The notes under the pieces are model-generated. The model saw only the letters and a program-made list of their open reading frames with translations, was not told the DNA's origin and searched no databases. A stretch of DNA of 64,000 nucleotides. Source: Clostridium thermobutyricum DSM 4928 (GTDB lineage: Bacteria > Bacillota > Clostridia > Clostridiales > Clostridiaceae). A program made the position numbers and the translations under genes. Below are positions 1 through 8,840 of this stretch, piece after piece. Location: positions 62,001 through 126,000 of the forward strand of contig NZ_LTAY01000026.1 in the NCBI RefSeq assembly GCF_002050515.1, written 5' to 3'. The stretch's first letter is position 1, and each line of letters begins with the position of its first letter.

Positions 1-1
1 A

Positions 2-871
2 GCTGGAGATTCTGATATAATCGTAGCTGGTGGTATGGAAAGCATGTCTCAAGCTCCATATGTATTAAAAAGTTCAAGATGGGGTCAAAGAATGGGAGAC
101 GGAAAAATGGTTGACTCTATGATAAATGATGCATTATGGGATGCATTTAACAATTACCATATGGGTATAACAGCTGAAAACATTGCTGAAAGATGGGGAA
201 TAACTAGAGAAGATCAAGATAACTTCGCAGTAAATTCTCAAAATAAAGCAGAAGCTGCTATAAAATCAGGAAGATTTAAAGATGAAATAGTACCAGTTGT
301 AATTCCACAAAGAAAAGGTGAACCAAAAATATTTGATACTGATGAATTCCCAAGATTCGGTTCAACTTTAGAAGGATTAGGAAAATTAAGACCTGCATTC
401 AAAAAAGATGGTACAGTTACTGCTGGTAATGCTTCAGGAATCAATGATGGAGCTGCTGCTTTCGTAATCATGAGTGCTGAAAAAGCTGAAGAATTAGGAT
501 TAAAAGTAATGGCTAAAATTACTTCATATGGTTCAAAAGGATTAGATCCAGCAATAATGGGATACGGACCATTCCATGCAACTAAAGTTGCTTTAGAAAA
601 AGCTAACTTAGAAGTTAAAGACTTAGACTTAATCGAAGCTAATGAAGCATTCGCAGCTCAAAGTATAGCTGTTGCTAGAGATTTAAAATTCGATATGAGC
701 AAAGTTAACGTAAATGGTGGAGCTATAGCTTTAGGACATCCAGTTGGAGCATCAGGAGCTAGAATATTAGTAACATTATTACACGAAATGGAAAAAAGAG
801 ATTCTAAGAGAGGTCTAGCTACTTTATGTATTGGTGGTGGACTTGGAACTGCTGTAATAGTTGAAAGATAA
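2..871 (+). CDS. thl: acetyl-CoA C-acetyltransferase (thiolase), 5'-truncated
   Basis: Condenses two acetyl-CoA to acetoacetyl-CoA, the first step of the butyrate pathway in clostridia. The frame is open from the window edge, so the N-terminal third, including the nucleophilic Cys, lies outside. Visible family motifs are GGMESMS near the start, NEAFAAQ, the GGAIALGHP box with the catalytic His, and the C-terminal CIGGGLGTA box with the second catalytic Cys. Codon use is biased as expected for a highly expressed gene. It ends at a strong terminator, so it is not cotranscribed with the genes to its right. Confidence 0.95.
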   Translation, partial: AGDSDIIVAGGMESMSQAPYVLKSSRWGQRMGDGKMVDSMINDALWDAFNNYHMGITAENIAERWGITREDQDNFAVNSQNKAEAAIKSGRFKDEIVPVVIPQRKGEPKIFDTDEFPRFGSTLEGLGKLRPAFKKDGTVTAGNASGINDGAAAFVIMSAEKAEELGLKVMAKITSYGSKGLDPAIMGYGPFHATKVALEKANLEVKDLDLIEANEAFAAQSIAVARDLKFDMSKVNVNGGAIALGHPVGASGARILVTLLHEMEKRDSKRGLATLCIGGGLGTAVIVER

Positions 872-892
872 TAATTAAAATATATAAATTTT

Positions 893-927
893 AAGATGCA
901 TTGTATTTTTACAATGCATCTTTTTTT
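893..927 (+). terminator. Rho-independent terminator of thiolase
   Basis: Perfect 12-bp stem AAGATGCATTGT/ACAATGCATCTT followed by a T tract. Confidence 0.93.
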
Positions 928-1079
928 ATGCAAAAAAACAAAAAATAGAATTTTGTGAAGTAAATTTAAATAGTAACAAAATAATAAAAATAAGGATATA
1001 TTAAAATATAAAAACAATGTAAAAAATGTATAAAAAATACAAAAAGGACAATAATTAAGAGGAAAGGTAGGGGAATATA

Positions 1080-1682
1080 ATGCTTAAAAAAGTTATAATT
1101 CTTCTTTTAGTTGTCCTTAGTATTGTAGGCTTAGGTGGTTATAAAGAAGATTCATATTATATAGTTAAGAAAGAAACAATGAATGAAACAGAATTTATAG
1201 AAAATGGGGTTAGACTAGAATATATTTCTAATTTAACTGTAGAAGAAGAAAAAGAAAAAATTAAAGAAATTTTAGGTAGTAATTATAATATTAATGAACA
1301 AAATAACAACTTATATTTATATGGAAAGATTCATATAGAAATTAGAGTTTGGCAAGAGGGTTCAATGGTTTATGTATGTTCTACAGTTATAAATAAAGAT
1401 AAAAATATTCTAACAGAAGATATAAAAGAAGAACTTAATAAAATAATAGATAAACATTCAAGTAAATATGAATATTTTGAGTTTTATAAAGGAAGCTTTA
1501 ACGGAAATATTGATGAGATACTAAAAAAAATAGAATCTAAAAATGCAAAAATTTTAAAAATTGAAAATGGGTATACAGGAAATATAAAGTTAGGTAAAGA
1601 AAATGTGAATTTTGGGTTAGTCAATTATGATACAGGGCTACAACTTATAATTGGAACTCCAGTAATATTTACAACATACTAA
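1080..1682 (+). CDS. YwmB-like exported protein upstream of murA
   Basis: A 200-residue protein with an N-terminal hydrophobic segment (about residues 4-20) that looks like a signal peptide or anchor. The rest is charged and resembles the YwmB (TATA-box-binding-like fold) family found next to murA and spoIID in Bacillus; the assignment rests on that gene order and on overall character, since no catalytic motif is visible. Start ATG at 1080 is preceded by a GGGGA-type ribosome site. The murA start lies 21 bases after the stop, suggesting cotranscription. Its function is unknown even in the model organisms. Confidence 0.6.
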   Translation: MLKKVIILLLVVLSIVGLGGYKEDSYYIVKKETMNETEFIENGVRLEYISNLTVEEEKEKIKEILGSNYNINEQNNNLYLYGKIHIEIRVWQEGSMVYVCSTVINKDKNILTEDIKEELNKIIDKHSSKYEYFEFYKGSFNGNIDEILKKIESKNAKILKIENGYTGNIKLGKENVNFGLVNYDTGLQLIIGTPVIFTTY

Positions 1683-1703
1683 AAATTTATTATGGAGGAA
1701 AAT

Positions 1704-2963
1704 ATGGAAAAAATAATTGTAAAAGAAACAAAGGAATTAAAAGGTGAAGTAGATATAAGTTCAGCTAAAAATTCAGTTTTACCAATTATAGCTGGATGCA
1801 TATTGTGTCCTGAAAAGATAGTTTTGAAAAATGTAAAAATGCTTGAAGATGTTCAAGTTATAACTAGTTTATTAAGAGAATTAAACAGTGAAGTTGAATA
1901 TTCAGAAATAACAAATGATCTAGTTATAAATTCTTATAATATAAATCCGTTAGAAGAAACTAATGAATTAGTTAGAAAGATGAGAGCTTCATTTCTTATA
2001 ATGGGACCTATGCTTGCTAGATTTGGAAGATGTAAAATATCTCTTCCAGGTGGATGTAACATAGGAAGTAGACCAATAGAGCTTCATTTAAAAGGATTTA
2101 AGGCTCTAGGGGCAAATATAAAACAAGGTCATGGTTATATAGAAGCAACTGCTAAAAAACTTATAGGAAATAGAATTTATTTAGACTTTCCATCAGTAGG
2201 AGCTACAGAAAATATAATTATGGCATCAGTTTTAGCAAAAGGAACTACAATAATAGAAAATGCAGCAGATGAACCAGAGATTTGGGATTTAATTAATTTC
2301 TTAAATAAAATGGGAGCTGATATTTATGGTGGTGGAGCAAGAAAAATTATAATAAAAGGAGTTCAAAATTTACATGGAATTACTCATCAACCTATTTATG
2401 ATAGGATAGAAGCTGGAACTTTTATGGTTGCAGCAGCCATTACAAATAGTATGATAAAAATTAATGATGTAAATGAAGAACATCTAATGCCTATAATAGA
2501 AAAATTAAAAGAATGTGGAGTTGTAGTAACAGAAGAAGAAAATGGAATAATAGTAGATGGTCGATATGATAAATCTACAGCGGATATAAAAACCCTACCA
2601 CATCCAGGATTTCCAACAGATATGCAACCACAAATGATGGCATTATTATCAACTATAAAAGGAACAAGTTTAATAACAGAAACAGTATTTGAAAATAGAT
2701 TTATGCACGTACCAGAACTATTAAGAATGGGTGCAAACATAAAGATTGATGGAAGAACTGCTGTTATAGAAGGATGTCCTAAATTAACAGGATGTGATGT
2801 TAATTCAACTGATTTAAGAGCAGGTGCAGCTCTTATATTAGCAGGATTAGTGGCAGAAGGAGAAACTAGAGTTGGAGAAATATATCACATTGATAGAGGG
2901 TATAAAAATATAGAAGAAAAATTTAGAAAACTTGGAGTTAATATAGAAAGAGTTACTATATAA
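1704..2963 (+). CDS. murA: UDP-N-acetylglucosamine 1-carboxyvinyltransferase
   Basis: Transfers enolpyruvate from PEP to UDP-GlcNAc in the cytoplasm, the first committed step of peptidoglycan synthesis and the fosfomycin target. The 419-residue length is normal. The PEP-binding Cys is present at about residue 118 in LPGGCNIGSRP, so a fosfomycin-sensitive enzyme is expected, and the C-terminal DLRAGAALI motif is present. The in-frame ATG at 1692 is rejected because the GGAGG ribosome site at 1694-1698 lies inside that extension and is correctly spaced for ATG 1704. Position before spoIID matches the MurAA locus of Bacillus. Confidence 0.96.
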   Translation: MEKIIVKETKELKGEVDISSAKNSVLPIIAGCILCPEKIVLKNVKMLEDVQVITSLLRELNSEVEYSEITNDLVINSYNINPLEETNELVRKMRASFLIMGPMLARFGRCKISLPGGCNIGSRPIELHLKGFKALGANIKQGHGYIEATAKKLIGNRIYLDFPSVGATENIIMASVLAKGTTIIENAADEPEIWDLINFLNKMGADIYGGGARKIIIKGVQNLHGITHQPIYDRIEAGTFMVAAAITNSMIKINDVNEEHLMPIIEKLKECGVVVTEEENGIIVDGRYDKSTADIKTLPHPGFPTDMQPQMMALLSTIKGTSLITETVFENRFMHVPELLRMGANIKIDGRTAVIEGCPKLTGCDVNSTDLRAGAALILAGLVAEGETRVGEIYHIDRGYKNIEEKFRKLGVNIERVTI

Positions 2964-2966
2964 AGC

Positions 2967-3004
2967 CTAGTACAGCTGTTTATAAGCTGTACTAGTTTTT
3001 TTTT
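2967..3004 (+). terminator. Terminator after murA
   Basis: Perfect 11-bp stem CTAGTACAGCT/AGCTGTACTAG with a nine-T tail. It separates murA from the sporulation genes downstream. Confidence 0.93.
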
Positions 3005-3086
3005 GCTTTACATAAAATTATCAAAGGTAAGAATAAATAATTAGAAAGGACATATATATAGATGTATGAAGTTTGGAGGTGGTTTT

Positions 3087-4118
3087 ATGAATAGTAAAGA
3101 CCTTAGAGAAAATTTAATGACTATAGGAGTAACAACTTTAGTTATAGTAGTTTGTCTAATAATATTACCTAAATTACTGCTAGGAAAAAGTATAGACATA
3201 GATAATTTAAATGAAGAAGGAACTACTATTTCACAAAAGACTAATCCTTATATAACAGTAGAAGGTAATAAAAAAGTAGAAGTATATAGAAGCAATACAG
3301 GAAAAACAGAAAAAATAGATTTAGAGGATTATATAATAGGAGTAGTTTCAGGAGAGATGCCAATAAGTTTTGAAGAGGAAGCTTTAAAAGCACAAGCTGT
3401 AGCAGCTAGAACGTATTATTTTACTAAAAGAGAAGAAAAGTGTGATATAGCTAAAAAGGGAGATATATGTGATACAATACATTGCCAAGTTTACATGAAT
3501 AAAAAAGAGAGAAAAGCTCAATGGGATAAAAAAGTAGCAGATAGTAATTATAAAAAATTAGAAAAAGCAGTTAAAGAAACAGAAGGAAAAGTACTAGCTT
3601 ATAATGGCGAAATAATAAAGTATCCACAATTTTTCTCAACTAGCTCTGGAAAAACAGAAAATTCTGAGGATGTTTTTGTTTCAGCTGTTCCTTATTTAAA
3701 ATCTATAGAAAGTAAGGGAGAAGAGATTTCTCCTAAGTTTACAGGAGAAAAAGAAATTACAAATTTACAATTTGCAAGTTTAGCTAATAAAACTTATGGA
3801 GCTAATATTAATTCATCAAATGTACAATCTAATGTAAAAGTGTTAGGAAGAACAGAAGGTGGATCTATAGAAAAAATACAAATAGGACAGGCAATTATAA
3901 AAGGGACTGAATTCAGAAAATTATATGATTTAAGTTCAGCAAATTGTGAACTAGAATTTTTTAAAGATAAAGTAAAAATAAAAACAAAAGGAAGTGGACA
4001 TGGAGTTGGAATGAGCCAATGGGGAGCTAATGTAATGGCTAAAGAAGGAAAAAAATATGATGAAATACTAAAGCATTATTATAGTGGAGTAGAAATTAAA
4101 AAAATTAAATATAAATAG
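3087..4118 (+). CDS. spoIID: Stage II sporulation protein D, peptidoglycan lytic transglycosylase
   Basis: Membrane-anchored glycan-strand cleaving enzyme of the DMP engulfment machine in the mother cell. One transmembrane segment lies at about residues 10-30. The catalytic Glu sits in SGEMP, and a Cys/His cluster (DICDTIHCQVY) matches the zinc site described for clostridial SpoIID. The C-terminal GSGHGVGMSQWGA motif is typical of the family. ATG 3087 is chosen because GGAGG at 3075-3079 is seven bases upstream; ATG 3066 has no ribosome site. The protein is 343 residues. Confidence 0.95.
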   Translation: MNSKDLRENLMTIGVTTLVIVVCLIILPKLLLGKSIDIDNLNEEGTTISQKTNPYITVEGNKKVEVYRSNTGKTEKIDLEDYIIGVVSGEMPISFEEEALKAQAVAARTYYFTKREEKCDIAKKGDICDTIHCQVYMNKKERKAQWDKKVADSNYKKLEKAVKETEGKVLAYNGEIIKYPQFFSTSSGKTENSEDVFVSAVPYLKSIESKGEEISPKFTGEKEITNLQFASLANKTYGANINSSNVQSNVKVLGRTEGGSIEKIQIGQAIIKGTEFRKLYDLSSANCELEFFKDKVKIKTKGSGHGVGMSQWGANVMAKEGKKYDEILKHYYSGVEIKKIKYK

Positions 4119-4123
4119 TGTAT

Positions 4124-4165
4124 AAAAAGGTGATATTTGGGAGATTACTCAAATATCACCTTTTT
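4124..4165 (+). terminator. Terminator after spoIID
   Basis: Stem AAAAAGGTGATATTTG/CAAATATCACCTTTTT, 16 bp, with the T tract forming the 3' arm end. Confidence 0.9.
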
Positions 4166-4249
4166 ATTTGCTTAATTTATGTAAAAAATAGATTAAATGA
4201 TTAAAAATGTAAAAAAAGGACACAATTTAAATTAGGAGGTGTTGATTTA

Positions 4250-4978
4250 ATGAAACAAAAAATCAAAGAAATAACTAATAAAATAAAAGGATTCTTTAGA
4301 AATAGCTCAATCAGTAAAAAAGAAGGCTTATACATAGCTATATTTACTGGTATATGTGTAATTCTTATTTCAGGAATAGTGGTTTTAAAAGGTGTAAATG
4401 CAGATAAAGGAAATGAGGCTAAAGAACCAATAGAAAAAGAAGTTAGCTTAGATGTTCCAAATGATACAGCAAATTCACAAGCTATGGAGAACTCAGAAAG
4501 AGTTGAAAAGGAAAAAGCAGATTCTACTAAACCAGTAAGTACACCAAAACTTTCTTTTATAAATCCTGTTGAAGGTAAGATTGTCAAAGGTTATGATGAT
4601 GCAATAATCTCAGGAGACAAAATGAGAAGTGAAATGTATGGTGGTATTTCTGTAGCTGCAAAAATTGGTACAGAAGTAAAAGCTGGTGAAGCTGGAGTTG
4701 TTGATGAAGTTAAAAATAATGACGTAATGTTTGGGACTACTGTAGTAATTAAGCATACAAATGGAGTTAAAACAGAATACTGTAACTTAGATACAAACTT
4801 AAAAGTGAAAAAAGGTGATAACGTAACAAAAGGTCAAGTTATAGGAAAAGTTGGTAAAACAGCTCAAAGTTTAGGTGCTTCATTAAAATGTGAATTTTTA
4901 CACATAAGAATGTATGAACTTAAAGATAAAGAATATAAAGAAATTGATCCAGGAAAATACTTTTCATTTAAAAAGTAA
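4250..4978 (+). CDS. spoIIQ: SpoIIQ-like M23/LytM-domain protein, probably non-catalytic
   Basis: Forespore membrane protein expected to pair with SpoIIIAH across the engulfment septum. It has a cytoplasmic tail, one transmembrane helix (residues 27-47), a linker, and a LytM fold at about residues 105-237. The M23 zinc ligands are mostly replaced: the HxxxD positions read Tyr130 and Ser134, the YxH position is Asn, and the HxH pair reads Phe217-x-His219. This points to a structural rather than hydrolytic role, as in Bacillus SpoIIQ. A strong AGGAGGTG site precedes the ATG. Position between spoIID and spoIIID is the conserved one. Confidence 0.9.
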   Translation: MKQKIKEITNKIKGFFRNSSISKKEGLYIAIFTGICVILISGIVVLKGVNADKGNEAKEPIEKEVSLDVPNDTANSQAMENSERVEKEKADSTKPVSTPKLSFINPVEGKIVKGYDDAIISGDKMRSEMYGGISVAAKIGTEVKAGEAGVVDEVKNNDVMFGTTVVIKHTNGVKTEYCNLDTNLKVKKGDNVTKGQVIGKVGKTAQSLGASLKCEFLHIRMYELKDKEYKEIDPGKYFSFKK

Positions 4979-4987
4979 GTTATCAAA

Positions 4988-5020
4988 TTAATCAGTCATT
5001 TGAATAAAATGGCTGATTAA
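4988..5020 (+). other. Long hairpin without T tract between spoIIQ and spoIIID
   Basis: TTAATCAGTCATTT can pair with AAATGGCTGATTAA (14 bp, one G-U) around a five-base loop. No T tract follows, so it may be a mRNA 3' stabiliser, a partial terminator or an operator. Confidence 0.55.
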
Positions 5021-5064
5021 TAAAAATACTAATAACAATGATGAATTCTCTAAGGAGGTACAAA

Positions 5065-5316
5065 ATGAAAGACTATATTGAAGAAAGGGTATTAGAAGTT
5101 GCACAATATATAATTGATTCAAAAGCAACAATAAGAAAAACTGCAAAAGTTTTTGGGGTTAGTAAAAGTACAATCCATAAGGATATGACAGAAAGACTAC
5201 CAAAGATAAACCCTGCAATAGCTGAACAAACTCATACTGTTTTAGAAATTAATAAATCAGAACGACATATAAGAGGTGGAAAAGCTACTAAAATGAAGTA
5301 TAAAACTGCTGAATAA
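5065..5316 (+). CDS. spoIIID: Sporulation transcriptional regulator SpoIIID
   Basis: An 83-residue helix-turn-helix DNA-binding protein that adjusts the SigmaE regulon in the mother cell. The HTH (about residues 20-45, ATIRKTAKVFGVSKSTIHKD) and the basic C-terminal tail that contacts DNA are both visible. The AAGGAGG site at 5052-5058 fixes ATG 5065; the ATG at 5038 would place this site inside the coding region. mbl follows downstream as in Bacillus. Confidence 0.95.
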   Translation: MKDYIEERVLEVAQYIIDSKATIRKTAKVFGVSKSTIHKDMTERLPKINPAIAEQTHTVLEINKSERHIRGGKATKMKYKTAE

Positions 5317-5407
5317 TGTTGAAAGAATAAGCTATTCCATATATAATTTAAAGTATAAGTAGAAAAAAATAGAATTTTTTCAAAAAAAAGAAAAGGGTGG
5401 AATAGTG

Positions 5408-6448
5408 ATGTGGTTTTGGAAATGGAATAGAGGCAATGATCTAGGAATAGATTTAGGAACTGCTACTGTTCTAGTATATATGAAGGGCAAAGGAATAGTA
5501 CTAAAAGAGCCCTCTGTAGTTGCTATGAACAAAAATACTGGCAAAGTATTGGCAGTTGGAGAAGAAGCTAGAAAAATGATAGGAAGAACTCCAGGAAATA
5601 TAGTTGCAGTTAGACCATTAAAAGATGGAGTTATATCTGATTATGATGTTACAGAAAAAATGTTACAAGAACTTATAAATAAAGTTTGTGGCAATAAAAA
5701 AATTACAACACCAAAAGTTATGATTTGCATACCATCTATGGCAACAGAAGTAGAAAAGAGAGCTGTTATAGATGCTGCAAGAAATTCAGGTGCAAAAGAA
5801 GTACATCTTATAGAAGAACCTTTAGCAGCGGCAATAGGGGCTGGATTAGATATAACAAAACCAAATGGTTGCATGATAGTAGATATTGGCGGTGGTACAT
5901 GCGATATAGCTGTTATTTCCTTAGGTGGTATTGTTATAAGAACATCAATAAAGTCTGCTGGAGATAAATTTGATGATGCAATCATTAGATATATAAGAAA
6001 CAAATATAAACTAATGATTGGTGAGAAAACAGCTGAAGAGTTGAAAATATCTATTGGATCAGTATATGAAGATGACAATGATTCAAAAGCAGTTGTTAGA
6101 GGAAGAAATATGTTAACAGGACTTCCAGATAATTTATCTATAACTTCAGCTGAAATAAGAGAATCTTTAAAAGAACCAATAAACCTTATAATCGAAGGTG
6201 TAAAAGGAGTATTAGAAAAAACTCCACCAGAAATAGTTGCTGATATAATAGAGCAAGGAATTTTAATGACTGGTGGCGGTTCTTTAATACATGGATTAGA
6301 TAAATTAATTCAAAAAGAAACTGGATTAGAAGTTAAAATAGCAGAAAACTCCGTTGAAGCTGTTGCTGAAGGAACTGGAATGGTTTTAGGATACATAGAT
6401 AAATTAGATACTTCAGTAAATAATGGAGAAGTTATATTAATTGATTAA
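5408..6448 (+). CDS. mbl: MreB/Mbl-family actin-like rod-shape protein
   Basis: Bacterial actin homologue that forms membrane-associated filaments directing lateral wall synthesis. The LGIDLGTATVLVY phosphate-1 loop, the DIGGGTCDIAV phosphate-2 loop and the GILMTGGGSL adenosine motif are intact. The N-terminus MWFWKW contains Trp and Phe residues suited to membrane insertion. A GGTGG site at 5396-5400 favours ATG 5408 over the adjacent GTG 5405. mreC and mreD do not follow, and linkage to spoIIID identifies it as the Mbl paralogue. Confidence 0.92.
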   Translation: MWFWKWNRGNDLGIDLGTATVLVYMKGKGIVLKEPSVVAMNKNTGKVLAVGEEARKMIGRTPGNIVAVRPLKDGVISDYDVTEKMLQELINKVCGNKKITTPKVMICIPSMATEVEKRAVIDAARNSGAKEVHLIEEPLAAAIGAGLDITKPNGCMIVDIGGGTCDIAVISLGGIVIRTSIKSAGDKFDDAIIRYIRNKYKLMIGEKTAEELKISIGSVYEDDNDSKAVVRGRNMLTGLPDNLSITSAEIRESLKEPINLIIEGVKGVLEKTPPEIVADIIEQGILMTGGGSLIHGLDKLIQKETGLEVKIAENSVEAVAEGTGMVLGYIDKLDTSVNNGEVILID

Positions 6449-6476
6449 TAAGTGCTTTTTAGCACTTATTTTTTTT
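6447..6476 (+). terminator. Terminator after mbl
   Basis: AATAAGTGCT/AGCACTTATT stem with a TTTT loop, followed by T residues. Confidence 0.92.
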
Positions 6477-6619
6477 AATAATAAAAAATAAAATTTATAA
6501 CATTTTCTAATATAAAATATTATTCATTTAATAGACATTTAGTAATTGGAAGAAGGCGTATAGTAATTAAACATTATAAAATTTAATTACTATAATAGCA
6601 CCAATATAAAAGTTAATTA

Positions 6620-7171
6620 TTATATATCATCTGAGTATAATTCCTTTATTAAAATATCAGAAAGATTATAATTGTATGCGTTTAGAATTCCTTTAGCAAT
6701 TATACAAGCTAAATCATATATAAATGAAAGCCTAATAGAATTAGAAGTTAAAAAATTATTGGAATCACCTTTAGAAACTATACCTACTATAGATATATCT
6801 CCTACTTCTTTTAAAATTTTGCCAACACCCTTTCCCGGATAAATTGGATGATCTCTAATACATATATCACCAACATTAGTACCCAAGCATGCATCAATTG
6901 CTATTATGTAAGAGCTTTGATGTTTTTCATTTATTGAGGAAAGAAATTTATTTAAATTTAGAGCATGTATTGGTTCATGTAAAGTTCCATATACTGGATA
7001 AGGGAAATTGTTGAATTTAAGAATACTTCCAACTATAGGACCTAAAGCATCACCTATAAATTTGTCAGTTCCAATACATACTATAACGAGATTTTCTTTT
7101 ATATGTTCTTTTAAATATTCACCAATTAAATTAGTAGCAGTTGGATAATTAAAAGGAATTATTTTTTTCAA
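6620..7171 (-). CDS. yyaC: YyaC-type spore protein (DUF1256, germination-protease-like fold)
   Basis: A 183-residue protein of the YyaC family, which resembles the GPR spore protease and HybD-type maturation proteases. Conserved blocks visible are VCIGTDKFIGDALGP and IAIDACLG, carrying the acidic residues typical of this fold. It is convergent with mbl. TTG at 7171 is proposed as start because the only ribosome-binding run (GGGGGTG) lies six bases upstream; GTG at 7180 would overlap that run. Its substrate is unknown. Confidence 0.85.
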   Translation of the reverse strand: MKKIIPFNYPTATNLIGEYLKEHIKENLVIVCIGTDKFIGDALGPIVGSILKFNNFPYPVYGTLHEPIHALNLNKFLSSINEKHQSSYIIAIDACLGTNVGDICIRDHPIYPGKGVGKILKEVGDISIVGIVSKGDSNNFLTSNSIRLSFIYDLACIIAKGILNAYNYNLSDILIKELYSDDI

Positions 7172-7285
7172 AGATTTCACCCCCTAGATAATATATTCAC
7201 GAGAGTTTGTATATATACGAAAAAGCTTATGTTTGAATAAAATTCTTTAAAGTGGACATTAATTCAAATAAGAGGTGATATAATA

Positions 7286-7795
7286 ATGAAGAAGATATTG
7301 GTTTTTATGATTTTTATAATGACGAGTTTAACTATGTATTTTTTAGTTTGGTGGCAACCAACTGAAAAAAATAATCAAGTAATAAATACTTCAAATGTTA
7401 TTGAAACTGATAATAATATGAAAGATAATACAAATGTAGAAAAAGAATTAGATGACTCTAAAAAAGAACAAGATAAAATAGAAAAAGATTTGAAAAAAGA
7501 AGAAGCTAAAAAGATTGAAGAGGAGTCCAAAAAAGCTGAAGAGGAAATAGCTAAGAAATTAGAAGAAGAAAAAGAAAATAACAAATTGATTGTAAAAAAA
7601 ATAAATGAAAATATGTCTATTGAAGATAAAAAAAATGTAGATAAATTATTGAATGGATTATCTACAATAGATTTGATGAAAATAGAAGAAGGAATATTAA
7701 GTGGAGATTTAAATAGTGTTAAAGCTTTAATAAGCGAAAGATTGTTATTAGAGGATAGTAAGTTATTTTTTGAAATCATTGGCAGATATAAATAA
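7286..7795 (+). CDS. Membrane-anchored Lys/Glu-rich coiled-coil protein, unknown function
   Basis: A 169-residue protein not recognised as any named family. An N-terminal hydrophobic segment (residues 4-23) is followed by a highly charged Lys/Glu stretch (about 45-100) with heptad-like spacing that predicts a coiled coil, then a C-terminal region of about 65 residues that looks helical and folded. An AGAGGTG site precedes the ATG. The topology suggests an anchor with the bulk outside. It stands alone between yyaC and the tRNA array. Confidence 0.6.
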   Translation: MKKILVFMIFIMTSLTMYFLVWWQPTEKNNQVINTSNVIETDNNMKDNTNVEKELDDSKKEQDKIEKDLKKEEAKKIEEESKKAEEEIAKKLEEEKENNKLIVKKINENMSIEDKKNVDKLLNGLSTIDLMKIEEGILSGDLNSVKALISERLLLEDSKLFFEIIGRYK

Positions 7796-7888
7796 GGGAA
7801 ATAAATCACATATAAGTATAAAAGTTAAATAATTGGAGAAAAACATAGAAAAATAATGATAATTTTGTTAAATAGCCTAATTTAAAGG

Positions 7889-7917
7889 TTGAAAATAATC
7901 CTTTATGAATATATACT
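7889..7917 (+). promoter_or_regulatory. Promoter of the tRNA array
   Basis: TTGAAA, 17-base spacer, TATACT, about 48 bases before the first tRNA. A locally GC-rich leader (7925-7947) with imperfect CGGTTGG/CCGTTGG repeats lies between promoter and tRNA. Confidence 0.65.
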
Positions 7918-7964
7918 AACTATTGTCGGTTGGCCGTTGGTCTTCCGTAAATTAAATAAGTTTT

Positions 7965-8049
7965 GGTGGGGTTCCCGAGTGGCCAAAGGGGGCAGACTGT
8001 AAATCTGTTGCAACTTGCTTCGAAGGTTCGAATCCTTCTCCCACCACCA
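7965..8049 (+). tRNA. tRNA-Tyr (GTA), copy 1
   Basis: Class II tRNA of 85 bases with a long variable arm, GGTGGGG/TCCCACC acceptor stem, anticodon GTA in CTGTAAA, T-loop GGTTCGAATCC and encoded CCA. Confidence 0.97.
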
Positions 8050-8058
8050 TTTAATTAA

Positions 8059-8134
8059 GGTCGCATAGCTCAGCTGGGAGAGCACCTGCCTTACAAGCAG
8101 GGGGTCACAGGTTCGATCCCTGTTGTGACCACCA
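8059..8134 (+). tRNA. tRNA-Val (TAC)
   Basis: 76 bases, acceptor GGTCGCA/TGTGACC, anticodon TAC in CTTACAA, T-loop GGTTCGATCCC and encoded CCA. Confidence 0.97.
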
Positions 8135-8157
8135 TTAAAAATAAAATGAAAACGTGC

Positions 8158-8232
8158 GCTGGCATGGCTCAACGGTAGAGCAGCTGACTTGTAATCAGCA
8201 GGTTGTAGGTTCGATTCCTATTGCCAGCTCCA
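8158..8232 (+). tRNA. tRNA-Thr (TGT), copy 1
   Basis: 75 bases, acceptor GCTGGCA/TGCCAGC, anticodon TGT in CTTGTAA, encoded CCA. Confidence 0.97.
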
Positions 8233-8235
8233 TTA

Positions 8236-8320
8236 GGTGGGGTTCCCGAGTGGCCAAAGGGGGCAGACTGTAAATCTGTTGCAACTTGCTTCGAAGGTTC
8301 GAATCCTTCTCCCACCACCA
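8236..8320 (+). tRNA. tRNA-Tyr (GTA), copy 2
   Basis: Identical in sequence to copy 1 and only three bases after tRNA-Thr. Confidence 0.97.
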
Positions 8321-8353
8321 TTTTATTTTTAAAAAATTTCAAATCACTTATTT

Positions 8354-8428
8354 GCTGGCATGGCTCAACGGTAGAGCAGCTGACTTGTAATCAGCAGGTT
8401 GTAGGTTCGATTCCTATTGCCAGCTCCA
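8354..8428 (+). tRNA. tRNA-Thr (TGT), copy 2
   Basis: Identical to the first tRNA-Thr; part of a duplicated Thr-Tyr unit. Confidence 0.97.
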
Positions 8429-8433
8429 AATAA

Positions 8434-8518
8434 GGTGGGGTTCCCGAGTGGCCAAAGGGGGCAGACTGTAAATCTGTTGCAACTTGCTTCGAAGGTTCGA
8501 ATCCTTCTCCCACCACCA
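8434..8518 (+). tRNA. tRNA-Tyr (GTA), copy 3
   Basis: Third identical tRNA-Tyr, five bases after tRNA-Thr and directly before the terminator. Confidence 0.97.
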
Positions 8519-8547
8519 AACGCTAAGAATTATCTTAGCGTTTTTTT
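8519..8547 (+). terminator. Terminator of the tRNA array
   Basis: AACGCTAAGA/TCTTAGCGTT stem with ATTA loop and T tract, immediately after the last CCA. Confidence 0.94.
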
Positions 8548-8776
8548 ATTAGAATTTTTTAATAAATATAATAATATTAGTATCATAATAATAAATAAAT
8601 ATAGTGAATAAATTTAAGAAATTCAAAACTATATATTAAAGAGAAAATATTAAAAACATTAAAAATATATAAATGAAATAAATGTTAAAAACTGACTACT
8701 AAGATATATTCTATGTTTATCTTGCTTAAGAAAAAATTCATATTTTAAAATAGAATTTTATTAAATATATAATGTG
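8548..8776. other. AT-rich spacer between tRNA array and metK promoter
   Basis: No open frame with a ribosome site and no stable hairpin was seen. Confidence 0.6.
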
Positions 8777-8806
8777 TTGACTTATTATATTTTAGTGTGT
8801 TACAAT
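8777..8806 (+). promoter_or_regulatory. Promoter of the metK leader
   Basis: TTGACT, 18-base spacer, TACAAT, about 35 bases before the SAM aptamer. Confidence 0.7.
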
Positions 8807-8840
8807 TTTCAAAGAAAATGAAGCAAAATAAATAACTAAA

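Noticed and set aside
7903..8611. Several open frames of 64-89 codons on both strands
   Set aside because: They are translations of the tRNA-Tyr, tRNA-Val and tRNA-Thr genes, a well-known source of false proteins.
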